A stretch of 8,960 bases of DNA from Fodinibacter sp038330415 (GCA_038330415.1 JBBQNZ010000158.1:1-8960), one strand, 5' to 3'. Positions 1-7,395 are shown, counted from the first letter of the stretch. Program-made: numbers and translations. The notes: generated from the letters alone by a model not told the origin.

Positions 1-1398
<1,398 letters not shown>

Positions 1399-1414
1399 CC
1401 GGCACGGCTGCCGA

Positions 1415-1466
1415 CCGGCACGACGAGGGGCCCCGACCAGCCGGTCGGGGCCCCTCGTCGTGCCGG
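1415..1466 (+). terminator. Perfect 24-bp stem-loop after clpC, probable terminator
   Basis: The left arm 1415-1438 and right arm 1443-1466 are exact reverse complements over 24 bp with a 4-base loop (AGCC). The left arm starts 17 bases after the clpC stop. No run of T follows (CGGGGACGG), so it lacks the classical U-tract. U-tract-less hairpins are common candidate terminators in actinobacteria. The symmetry means it could work from either side, but no - strand gene approaches it here. Confidence 0.75.
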
Positions 1467-1592
1467 CGGGGACGGATCATCCGTCCGCTGGCCCGGGCGC
1501 GTCCCTTGCCAAACCTTGAACCGCCCTTTACCCAACACGGGGACGTCCTGACGCACACTGGAAGCCGCAGGAGCCTTCCGGGACTCTTGCCA

Positions 1593-1626
1593 GCGGCCCG
1601 CCACCACCCCTGCGGTGGCGGGCCGC
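1593..1626. repeat. 13-bp GC-rich inverted repeat upstream of argA
   Basis: The arms 1593-1605 (GCGGCCCGCCACC) and 1614-1626 are exact reverse complements around an 8-base loop (ACCCCTGC). It lies about 105 bases before the chosen argA start and 127 bases after the clpC terminator. It could be a second terminator, an attenuator or part of a structured leader RNA. There is no T-tract and nothing in the sequence decides between these. Confidence 0.55.
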
Positions 1627-1719
1627 GTCCATGCCCCCGTGAGGTGCACGCCTCGGCGTTCGGCTGATGGCCCCGCCTCGGGTGCCGACCCTGCACCGGC
1701 CCCGAAGCCCGGCCGTCGA

Positions 1720-1725
1720 TACGCT
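1720..1725 (+). promoter_or_regulatory. Candidate -10 element for leaderless argA mRNA
   Basis: TACGCT fits the actinobacterial -10 pattern TANNNT. It ends six bases before the GTG at 1732, so the predicted transcription start would fall on or next to the start codon. That agrees with the lack of a Shine-Dalgarno sequence in front of the gene. No good TTGACA-like -35 is seen at 16-18 bases upstream. Confidence 0.4.
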
Positions 1726-1731
1726 CCTGTC

Positions 1732-2265
1732 GTGCCCCCCGACGCCTCGACCACATCGCCGCGCACCGATGCGGTCGTGGTCCGCGCCGCGCGAACGGCC
1801 GACGTCCGGGCGATCCGTTCGCTCGTGGCGCCCCTGGCCGAGCGCCGGGTGCTGCTCAACAAGGAGGCCGTCGCCTACTACGAGTCGGTCACCGACTTCG
1901 TGGTCGCCGAGGCGCACGGGCAGGTCGTGGGCTGCGGCGCGCTGCACGTGCTCTGGGAAGACCTCGGCGAGGTGCGCACCCTGGCAGTCGACGCCTCGGT
2001 GCACGGCACCGGGGTCGGGTCGGCCGTGCTCGAGCGGCTCGTCGAGCGGGCCCGGTTGCTCGGGCTGAGCCGGCTGTTCTGCCTCACCTTCGAGACCGCG
2101 TTCTTCGGCCGGCACGGGTTCGCCCCGATCGAGGGCCAGGCGGTCGACCCGGAGGTGTACGCCGAGCTGCTGCGCAGCTATGACGAGGGCGTGGCCGAGT
2201 TCCTCGACCTCGAGCGGGTCAAGCCCAACACCCTGGGCAACACCCGGATGCTGCGCGTGCTCTGA
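1732..2265 (+). CDS. argA: GNAT-family amino-acid N-acetyltransferase (N-acetylglutamate synthase, ArgA type)
   Basis: The enzyme probably transfers the acetyl group of acetyl-CoA to L-glutamate, the first step of arginine synthesis, in the cytoplasm. It is a 177-residue stand-alone GNAT like the short actinobacterial ArgA (Rv2747 type), without the amino-acid-kinase domain of E. coli ArgA. Seen directly: an N-terminal VVRAARTADVRAIRSLV strand-helix, LGEVRTLAVD (strand 4), the acetyl-CoA loop HGTGVG at residues 91-96 (His replaces the usual Q/R), LFCLTFETAFFGRHGF at 115-130, and the tail KPNTLGNTRML characteristic of this subfamily. The frame is open back to a GTG at 1615, but those 39 residues are low-complexity and overlap a hairpin. 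GTG 1732 fits family length and a leaderless promoter; GTG 1777 is also possible. It converges on the metallopeptidase gene, with stops 4 bases apart. Family is sure; the exact substrate (Glu or Gln) is inferred. Confidence 0.85.
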   Translation: MPPDASTTSPRTDAVVVRAARTADVRAIRSLVAPLAERRVLLNKEAVAYYESVTDFVVAEAHGQVVGCGALHVLWEDLGEVRTLAVDASVHGTGVGSAVLERLVERARLLGLSRLFCLTFETAFFGRHGFAPIEGQAVDPEVYAELLRSYDEGVAEFLDLERVKPNTLGNTRMLRVL

Positions 2266-2269
2266 GCGA

Positions 2270-4417
2270 TCAAGCGCGGTCGTCAGAGGCCGGCGCGGGT
2301 TCGCCGGACGACAGCACCGGTTCGTCGGATGCCGCCGGCGGTGGGCCTGCGGGCGGCACGTGTTCGTCGGATGCCGGCGCGGGTTCGGCGCCGGTCCAGA
2401 TGGGTTCGCCCGTGGCCAGCACCGGCCCGTCGAGCTGCTCGGCCCGAGCCGGGGCAGCGACCGGCCCGTGCTGCTCAGCCCGTCGGCGAGCCCGGCGGGC
2501 TCTGTGCCGGCCCCACCAGAACGCAGCCCCGGCCATCAGCAGGAGGAGCAGCAGCGGCAGCGCGAGGCCGACCAGCAGTGCCCGGTCCGCGCGGCCGGCC
2601 ACCTCGCCGGCCGCCGAGGTGGCCCGGGCGTACTCCCCCTGGTCGAGCAGCGCCGTCGCCTCGTCGGCCCGGGCCTGGACCCCGAGCGCCACGGCGCCGA
2701 CCGCACTGAGCGGGTCGCGGTCCTGAGCCGCGGTGCGCTGGGCAGCACCCACGGCCTCGATCGCCGCGGCCGCCTGCGGCAGCGTGGTGGCCAGGGCGGC
2801 GTACTGCTCGTCGCTCGCCGCGCGCTCGTAGGAGGCGCGCACGGCATCCGGCACGGCGATGCCCGCCCGCTGCGCCGCCGCCTGCACGCCACTCGCGCCG
2901 GCCCCCAGCTCGGCCACCTGGGTGCGCACCTCAGCCGCGCGGGCGAAGTCCCAGCGGGTCATCGCGTCGCGCAGGCCCTCCGGCGGAAGCCAGGAGCCGT
3001 CGGTGGCGTCGACCTTGGCGTACGCGGCGCGCGCCGTCGCCCGTGGGGCCAGCGAGGCCCGTTCCTTCGGCGTGAGGGCCCAGCGCTGCACGACCTGCGC
3101 GGCATCCTTGACCCCTGCCCTGGTCTGGAGCAGGTCCAGCCAGCGCCTCCAGTCGGTGCGGCCGCCGTTGGCGTCCTTGCTGCCGGCCGGGTCGTAGGCG
3201 CGCTCCCCGCGGATGGCCGCGCTGAGCACCGCCGACAGCTGGGCGGTGTCGAGCTGGCCGACCAGCGCGGTGGTCGCCGCGTAGGCCGCCGGGTAGGCGT
3301 AGTCGTCGACAGCCTCGGCCCGCGAGCTCGCCGACCCGCCCCAGCTGTTGAGGGCGATGGCCTCGCCCGACCCCGGGGACACCTTCGGGTGCTTCGCGGG
3401 TGTGCCCCCCGTGGCCTTGACGGCACGCTCGGCGAGCACCTGGGCCAGCCCCTCCGAGATCCAGCGCTGGTCGAAGCGGTCCTCGGACACCCAGGCGTGC
3501 GAGAGCTCGTGCAGCACCAGGTCGGCGTCGAGCTGCTCGCCGATGACGATCTCGTCGTCGGTGGCGTCGAACCACCCGTCGTAGCCGCGCAGCGTGGGCG
3601 AGGCGTCTTCACGGATGCGCTCCAGACCACCCGGCCACGGGGCGCCGACCAGCTTCTCGAGGGCCGGGATGCCACGGGTGACCTGACCCGCCACGAACCG
3701 GCCCCAGCTCGGGTCGTCCTGGAACCCGTCGAGCTTGACCGAGACGCCGTTGACCGCGACGGTGCGCTCGTCGGTGCGCTTCGGGTCGCGCAGCGACACC
3801 ACGGCCCACGACCCGCCACCGTCACTGCTGGTCGTGGAGGTCTGCGTCGTGGTGGCACCTCGCTGCGTCGCGGTGAAGTCGTCGCTGGTGGCGTCGAAGG
3901 TCATCGACGTCGCTGCCACGACCTCGACGGTGTTGCGACCGGCATCCCCGACGCCGTAGACGGCGAAGCTCGCGTAACCGGGCCCGACCCGGGTGCTGTC
4001 CTTGGCCCGCGGCTTCTCGCCCGGCACCTGGAAGGTCAGCGTGATGCTGCGGCTGCGCCCGTAGAGCAGGTTGGGGAACGAGATGCGGGCCAGGCGGGTC
4101 GAGGGGTCCTCGCTGGGCTTGAGCGAGACCGGCAGCGTCGACCCACCACTGCGGGCCCGCAGCTTCGTCGCCCCGGCGGGGACCGGCACGGTGAACCCGT
4201 CGTAGTAGTAGAAGTACCCGCCCCGGCTGGGTGCGGTGTTGCGCAGGTCGACGGTCACGGTGCCGGTGACCGTGGTCGCCTTCGCGTCGAGCACGTAGCG
4301 GCTGCGCCCCCCGGTCGACAGCCCGTCGTCGGCCAGCGCCGGCTGCCCGACCAGCACCGCACCGATGGCGAGCGCGACCGCCCCGGAGGCCCGTCGCCGC
4401 GTACGCCCTGCCCCCAC
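2270..4417 (-). CDS. Secreted membrane-anchored gluzincin-like metallopeptidase, uncharacterised
   Basis: This 715-residue protein is not one I can name. The N-terminus has a signal peptide: RTRRR, a hydrophobic stretch (AVALAIGAVLVG), then QPALA before DDG as a likely cleavage site. Residues about 35-190 look beta-rich. A zinc-protease core follows: LHELSHAW with HExxH at 303-307 (3497-3511), then WISEGLA with the presumed third ligand Glu322, as in M1-like gluzincins. The second His and the Glu are separated by 14 residues rather than the 18 usual in M1. An Ala-rich helical region (about 480-610) leads to one membrane segment (about 614-635), the basic stop-transfer RHRARRARRR, and a cytoplasmic Pro/Ala/Asp/Glu tail with three 14-residue repeats. 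The catalytic domain should therefore face outward. The start is GTG 4417, because GGAGG lies 7 bases upstream; GTG 4453 has no ribosome site and would spoil the signal peptide. The substrate is unknown. Confidence 0.85.
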   Translation of the reverse strand: MGAGRTRRRASGAVALAIGAVLVGQPALADDGLSTGGRSRYVLDAKATTVTGTVTVDLRNTAPSRGGYFYYYDGFTVPVPAGATKLRARSGGSTLPVSLKPSEDPSTRLARISFPNLLYGRSRSITLTFQVPGEKPRAKDSTRVGPGYASFAVYGVGDAGRNTVEVVAATSMTFDATSDDFTATQRGATTTQTSTTSSDGGGSWAVVSLRDPKRTDERTVAVNGVSVKLDGFQDDPSWGRFVAGQVTRGIPALEKLVGAPWPGGLERIREDASPTLRGYDGWFDATDDEIVIGEQLDADLVLHELSHAWVSEDRFDQRWISEGLAQVLAERAVKATGGTPAKHPKVSPGSGEAIALNSWGGSASSRAEAVDDYAYPAAYAATTALVGQLDTAQLSAVLSAAIRGERAYDPAGSKDANGGRTDWRRWLDLLQTRAGVKDAAQVVQRWALTPKERASLAPRATARAAYAKVDATDGSWLPPEGLRDAMTRWDFARAAEVRTQVAELGAGASGVQAAAQRAGIAVPDAVRASYERAASDEQYAALATTLPQAAAAIEAVGAAQRTAAQDRDPLSAVGAVALGVQARADEATALLDQGEYARATSAAGEVAGRADRALLVGLALPLLLLLLMAGAAFWWGRHRARRARRRAEQHGPVAAPARAEQLDGPVLATGEPIWTGAEPAPASDEHVPPAGPPPAASDEPVLSSGEPAPASDDRA
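2282..2407 (-). repeat. Three 14-codon repeats in the metallopeptidase tail
   Basis: The cytoplasmic tail reads as three consecutive imperfect 14-residue units: EPIWTGAEPAPASD, EHVPPAGPPPAASD and EPVLSSGEPAPASD. The 42-base period shows in the DNA too: GTTCGTCGGATGCCG occurs at 2320-2334 and 2362-2376 (42 apart), and GCCGGCGCGGGTTCG at 2289-2303 and 2373-2387 (84 apart). Confidence 0.8.
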
Positions 4418-4424
4418 TGCTGGT

Positions 4425-4429
4425 CCTCC
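4425..4429 (-). promoter_or_regulatory. Shine-Dalgarno site that sets the metallopeptidase start
   Basis: On the - strand GGAGG is followed by 7 bases (ACCAGCA) and then GTG 4417-4415. This is the only good ribosome site near the 5' end and it selects this GTG over the in-frame GTG at 4453. Confidence 0.75.
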
Positions 4430-4466
4430 GTGCTCACCGCCGCCACTGCCCACGGCTCAGGCCATG

Positions 4467-4496
4467 ACTGTATGCCGCACGGGCAGGGTGCGTCAG
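4467..4496 (-). promoter_or_regulatory. Candidate promoter of the metallopeptidase gene
   Basis: On the - strand a -10-like TACAGT (4472-4467) is preceded at 18 bases by CTGACG (4496-4491), similar to a TTGACR -35. The start of transcription would be near 4460, giving a leader of about 43 bases before GTG 4417. This is pattern matching only. The gap between the MOSC gene and this gene (202 bases) is large enough for an independent promoter. Confidence 0.4.
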
Positions 4497-4610
4497 CCCG
4501 TCCGGGCGAACGGTGGACGCGGTACCGGGCCCGCTCCCGTCGTCCGGGGCGGGGGCGGTGCGTCTGGGTCTGGGGAGGGGTCGGGTCGCGGTCATCGGGT
4601 CAGCGAAGGC

Positions 4611-4646
4611 GGGTCACCGTCACCGGGTCACCGTCACCGGGTCACC
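4611..4646. repeat. 14-bp tandem repeat over the MOSC gene stop codon
   Basis: GGGTCACCGTCACC occurs at 4611-4624 and again at 4625-4638, and the first 8 bases recur at 4639-4646. The TGA stop of the MOSC gene (complement of 4620-4622) lies inside the first unit. The C-terminal codons DPVTVTR are therefore encoded by repeat DNA. Confidence 0.9.
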
Positions 4647-5243
4647 GGGCCGCACCAGGCCCGGCACCACGACCCGGGCATTGAGGCCGCGCAACCGCAT
4701 CGGCCGGCCGACGGGGCCGTTGACGAACCGCATCGCCTCGGCCCCGAAGCGCTCGACGAACTTGGCGCACCCGGTGTGCGGCACCTCGGTCACCTCGATG
4801 ACGGCCCCGCGCACCGACGGCTCGCCGATGGTGAGGCGGGTGCCGGCGGGCAGGTTGTCGTGCGAGAGGTCCAGGTCGAGGTAGAGCTGGTCGCCCGCCA
4901 GCGGGCGGCGTGCCGGGTCGCCAGCGAGGAACGCGACCATCCGCGCGCTCATCACGTTGAGCTGCATGTCGGGGTGTGGGCCGCCGTCGGGCGTGCGGCT
5001 GCTGCCTCGCTCGGGCCAGGTGTCACCGACCAGCCCGAGCGCGAGGTCGAGCTCGCCCTCGTCGAGGACCTCGCGCTCCCCGGGGGCCCCTCGTCGCACG
5101 ACCAGCTTCAGCGTGCCGACGTCACGCGGGGCGTGCAGCAGCTGGGGCACGAAGGCGGCCAGCTGCTCGGGCGTGCGGTGCGTCGGCGTCGGGGGGGCCG
5201 GCATGGGTTCGGCATCCTGAACCGGCCCGGTGGTGGTGCTCAT
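4620..5243 (-). CDS. MOSC domain-containing protein
   Basis: The protein has 207 residues. MOSC domains (molybdenum cofactor sulfurase C-terminal) bind or relay sulfur or molybdenum cofactor, and include the YiiM and mARC relatives. Seen: an N-terminal part of about 45 residues, then LKLVVRRGAPGEREVLDEGELDLALGLVGD, HPDMQLNVMSARMVAFLAG, DQLYLDLDLSHDNLPAGTRLTIGE and VIEVTEVPHTGCAKFVERFG. Cys159 (4767-4769) is the conserved MOSC cysteine expected to carry sulfur. The order and the Cys position fit a single-domain MOSC protein; no beta-barrel, ferredoxin or flavin domain is attached. ATG 5243 is chosen. The frame stays open upstream into mutY, but there it is low-complexity; ATG 5339 has no ribosome site, and ATG 5243 has only a weak purine run (GGGAAG) next to it. 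The substrate is not predictable. It could be cotranscribed with mutY, although hairpins lie between them. Confidence 0.85.
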   Translation of the reverse strand: MSTTTGPVQDAEPMPAPPTPTHRTPEQLAAFVPQLLHAPRDVGTLKLVVRRGAPGEREVLDEGELDLALGLVGDTWPERGSSRTPDGGPHPDMQLNVMSARMVAFLAGDPARRPLAGDQLYLDLDLSHDNLPAGTRLTIGEPSVRGAVIEVTEVPHTGCAKFVERFGAEAMRFVNGPVGRPMRLRGLNARVVVPGLVRPGDPVTVTR

Positions 5244-5270
5244 GCTTCCCAGTGTGGAGGCCCCCAGATC

Positions 5271-5299
5271 GTTCGCGCATCGCCTTTCAGCCCGCGAAC
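5271..5299. repeat. Short inverted repeat upstream of the MOSC gene
   Basis: GTTCGCG (5271-5277) and CGCGAAC (5293-5299) are exact reverse complements separated by 15 bases, about 28 bases upstream of the MOSC start codon. The position suits an operator or leader hairpin, but 7-bp arms can arise by chance in this composition. Confidence 0.3.
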
Positions 5300-5350
5300 T
5301 GGTCACACTCGTCCTGGGACCAGCGGCGACCGGCGACATCCGGTGGACGC

Positions 5351-5395
5351 GGTGACATCGAGCTCGGTCACCCCCCGGCAGGTCACGGATGCCGG
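5351..5395 (-). terminator. Two small hairpins directly after mutY, possible terminator
   Basis: Immediately after the mutY stop, CCGGCA (5375-5380) pairs with TGCCGG (5390-5395). Beyond that, GGTGAC (5351-5356) pairs with GTCACC (5367-5372) around a loop containing the palindrome CGAGCTCG. Neither is followed by a T-tract in the direction of transcription. The tandem arrangement next to the stop suggests partial termination between mutY and the MOSC gene. Confidence 0.4.
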
Positions 5396-6301
5396 TCAGC
5401 TGGGAAGGCGGTAGCGGCCTCGCCCGGCCGGCTCGAGGAGGCCGTCCTCGATGAGCGAGGCGATGCACCGCTCGACCTGCGTCGGGTCGGGCCCGGCCGA
5501 CCCGAGCGACGCCCGGGCCACTGGCCCGGAGCTCTCGCGCAGCAGCTGGAGCACGGCACCGCGCACCTGGCGGTCGGTGCCGTGCCACGCCTGGCCCCGG
5601 CGGGGCGGGCCCTCGTGGGCCGGGCGGCCGGCGGCCACCCAGGCGCACAGGTCGAGCACCGGGCACTGCTCGCAGCTCGGGGAACGGGCCTGGCAGACCA
5701 GGGCCCCGAGCTCCATGACGGCGACGTTCCAGGTCGCCGAAGTGGCCGGGTCGTCAGGCACGAGGGATGCCGCGAGTACCGACTCGGCCGCGGTCAGGGC
5801 CGGTGCGGCGTGCTCGCGGCCCTCGACCACCCGCACCAGCACCCGCCGCACGTTGGTGTCGACGACGATGCTGCGCCGCCCGAAGGCGAACGCCGCCACG
5901 GCAGCCGCCGTGTAGGCGCCCACTCCCGGCAGCGCACGCAGCGCGTCCTCGTCATCCGGCACCGCGCCCCCGTGCCGCTCGACGATGGCGACCGCGGCCT
6001 CGCGCAGCCGCAGCGCCCGGCGCGGGTAGCCCAGCCGTCCCCAGGCCCGCACCACCTCGCCGGGCGACTCGACCGCGAGGTCCGCGGGGGTGGGCCAGCG
6101 CGACATCCACGCGCGCCAGACCGGCTCGACGCGGGCCACCGGGGTCTGGTGCGACATGACCTCCGAGACCAGCACGCCCCACGGGGTGCACGAGGCGTCA
6201 CGCCACGGCAGCGGGCGGGCGTTGCCGGCGTACCAGTCGAGCACCCGCTCGCGCAGGAGCACCGGGGAGGGGGCCGCGGACGCGCGGCGCCGGTCGGGCA
6301 C
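5396..6301 (-). CDS. mutY: A/G-specific adenine DNA glycosylase MutY
   Basis: MutY removes adenine mispaired with 8-oxoguanine in base-excision repair. This 301-residue protein shows PLPWR (31-34) and the catalytic Glu47 in VSEVM. A helix-hairpin-helix LPGVGAYTAAAV (124-135) precedes the catalytic Asp148 in VVDTNVRRVLVR. The iron-sulfur ligands Cys203, Cys210, Cys213 and Cys219 have the expected C-x6-C-x2-C-x5-C spacing. The C-terminal part (GPPRRGQAW, GTDRQVRGAVLQLL) matches the short actinobacterial MutY type (about 300 residues, as in M. tuberculosis) and lacks the full Nudix-like 8-oxoG reader of E. coli MutY (350 residues). The usual LQQT after the catalytic Glu reads SHQT here. GTG 6301 is the first in-frame start and lies 11 bases after the disA stop. 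It has no clear ribosome site, so translation is probably coupled to disA. Confidence 0.95.
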   Translation of the reverse strand: MPDRRRASAAPSPVLLRERVLDWYAGNARPLPWRDASCTPWGVLVSEVMSHQTPVARVEPVWRAWMSRWPTPADLAVESPGEVVRAWGRLGYPRRALRLREAAVAIVERHGGAVPDDEDALRALPGVGAYTAAAVAAFAFGRRSIVVDTNVRRVLVRVVEGREHAAPALTAAESVLAASLVPDDPATSATWNVAVMELGALVCQARSPSCEQCPVLDLCAWVAAGRPAHEGPPRRGQAWHGTDRQVRGAVLQLLRESSGPVARASLGSAGPDPTQVERCIASLIEDGLLEPAGRGRYRLPS

Positions 6302-6312
6302 GGTGACGCGGG

Positions 6313-7395
6313 TCAGACGTAGCGCTCGAGGATGCTCGACTCGGCCAGCCGGGACAGGCCCTCGCGGACCAGGCGGGCCCGGCCCTCACCGACGCCGTCG
6401 ACGTCCATCAGGTCGTCGATGTTGGCCGCGAGCAGCTTCTGGAGGCTGCCGAAGTGCGAGACCAGGCGGTCGACGATGGCTCCGGGCAGGCGCGGCACCT
6501 TGCTCAGCAGGCGGTGGCCGAGCGGGCTGACCGACGAGTCGAGCGAGTCGCCGACGATCGTGAAGCCGATGGCCCGGGCGCCCGCGGCGGGGTCGAGCAG
6601 CTCGGTGGAGTCGATGGCCTCGAGGTTGGCGATGGCCTCCTCGAGCGAGAAGGCCGCCTTGGCCTCGGGCAGGTAGTCGCGGATGACCAGGCCGAGGTCG
6701 TCGGACAGGCCGCCGGTGAGCTCCTCGAGCTGGAGACTGAGCAGGCGACCGTCGGTGCCGAGCTGCACGACGTACTCGGCGATCTCGTCCTTGATGCGGC
6801 GCACCATCTCGAGGCGCTGCAGCACGTTGGCGACGTCGCGCACGGTGACGAGGTCCTCGATCTCGAGGGCGGACAGCGTGCCGGTGACCTCGTCGAGGCG
6901 CGACTTGTAGCGCTCGAGCGTCTGCAGGGCCTGGTTGGCGCGCGACAGGATGGCGCTGGAGTCCTCGAGCACCACCCGGCGCCCGGCGATGTAGAGGGCG
7001 ATGATGCGCATCGACTGGCTCACCGAGATGACCGGGAAGCCGGTCTGCTTGGCCACCCGCTCGGCCGTGCGGTGCCGGGTGCCCGACTCGCTGGTCTCGA
7101 TGCGGGGGTCAGGAACGAGCTGGGTCGCCGCGCGCAGGATGCGGGTGACCTCGCGGTCGCAGACGATGCCGCCGTCCATCTTCGCCAGCTCGCGCAGGCG
7201 GGTGGCGGAGAACTCGATGTCGAGCGGGAAGCCACCCGTTGACACCGTCTCGACGACCTTGTCGTTACCGAGCACGATGAGGGCACCGGTACGGCCGCGC
7301 AGGATTCGCTCGAGGCCGTCGCGCAGCTCGGTGCCCGGAGCGACCGCGGCGAGCGTGGCGCGCACGAGCTCGTCGTCGCTCTGCAGGGTGGGCAC
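6313..7395 (-). CDS. disA: DNA integrity scanning protein DisA, diadenylate cyclase
   Basis: DisA condenses two ATP into cyclic di-AMP, and its activity drops when its C-terminal domain meets branched DNA. The 360-residue length is normal. The N-terminal DAC domain (about 20-145) shows APGTELRDGLERILRGRTGALIVLG, LRELAKMDGG (the DGA motif, here DGG at 74-76), LVPDP, the ATP-contacting SGTRHRTAER (104-113) and GFPVISVSQSM. A helical linker follows (about 150-290, with the signature LSALEIEDLVTVRDVA). The C-terminal HhH DNA-binding domain (about 300-350) includes LPGAIVDRLVSHFGSLQKLL and DVDGVGEGRARLVREGL. The start GTG 7395 has GGAGG 4 bases upstream, and the protein aligns with the family from this point. 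radA lies 170 bases upstream and mutY 11 bases downstream. RadA is known to bind and restrain DisA in Bacillus and mycobacteria, which fits the pairing. Confidence 0.96.
   Translation of the reverse strand: MPTLQSDDELVRATLAAVAPGTELRDGLERILRGRTGALIVLGNDKVVETVSTGGFPLDIEFSATRLRELAKMDGGIVCDREVTRILRAATQLVPDPRIETSESGTRHRTAERVAKQTGFPVISVSQSMRIIALYIAGRRVVLEDSSAILSRANQALQTLERYKSRLDEVTGTLSALEIEDLVTVRDVANVLQRLEMVRRIKDEIAEYVVQLGTDGRLLSLQLEELTGGLSDDLGLVIRDYLPEAKAAFSLEEAIANLEAIDSTELLDPAAGARAIGFTIVGDSLDSSVSPLGHRLLSKVPRLPGAIVDRLVSHFGSLQKLLAANIDDLMDVDGVGEGRARLVREGLSRLAESSILERYV

Larger units (their letters stand above)
1399..1731. other. Gene-free stretch between clpC and argA
   Basis: No convincing coding region is seen here. 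Short open frames exist on both strands, but they give Arg/Pro/Ala-rich translations typical of GC-rich non-coding DNA. The stretch holds a perfect 24-bp hairpin after clpC (1415-1466), a relatively AT-richer patch at about 1503-1535 (CTTGCCAAACCTTGAACC and following), a second hairpin (1593-1626) and a -10-like TACGCT at 1720-1725. The segment 1500-1630 could be a transcribed structured leader or a small RNA, but no known riboswitch class is recognised. Confidence 0.6.

Noticed and set aside
1615..1731. Upstream GTG at 1615 as the argA start
   Set aside because: It would add 39 low-complexity residues and place the start inside the right arm of the 1593-1626 hairpin. Family length favours 1732 or 1777.
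4418..4453. Upstream GTG at 4453 as the metallopeptidase start
   Set aside because: It has no Shine-Dalgarno sequence. GTG 4417 has GGAGG at 7 bases and gives a compact signal peptide starting MGAGRTRRR.
2180..4684. An 834-codon open frame on the + strand, opposite the metallopeptidase gene
   Set aside because: Its translation is Arg/Gly/Pro/Ala-rich with no domain. It is the antisense shadow of the - strand gene, which has a signal peptide, HExxH and membrane segment. Long shadow frames are expected at this GC content.
5244..5666. N-terminal extension of the MOSC protein to 348 residues, overlapping mutY
   Set aside because: The added residues are Arg/Pro/Gly-rich and lie mainly in another frame of mutY. 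ATG 5243 gives a normal single-domain MOSC length.
4976..6322. A 448-codon open frame on the + strand across mutY and the MOSC gene
   Set aside because: It runs antisense through mutY with its Fe-S and catalytic motifs, and its own translation is low-complexity with no recognisable motif.
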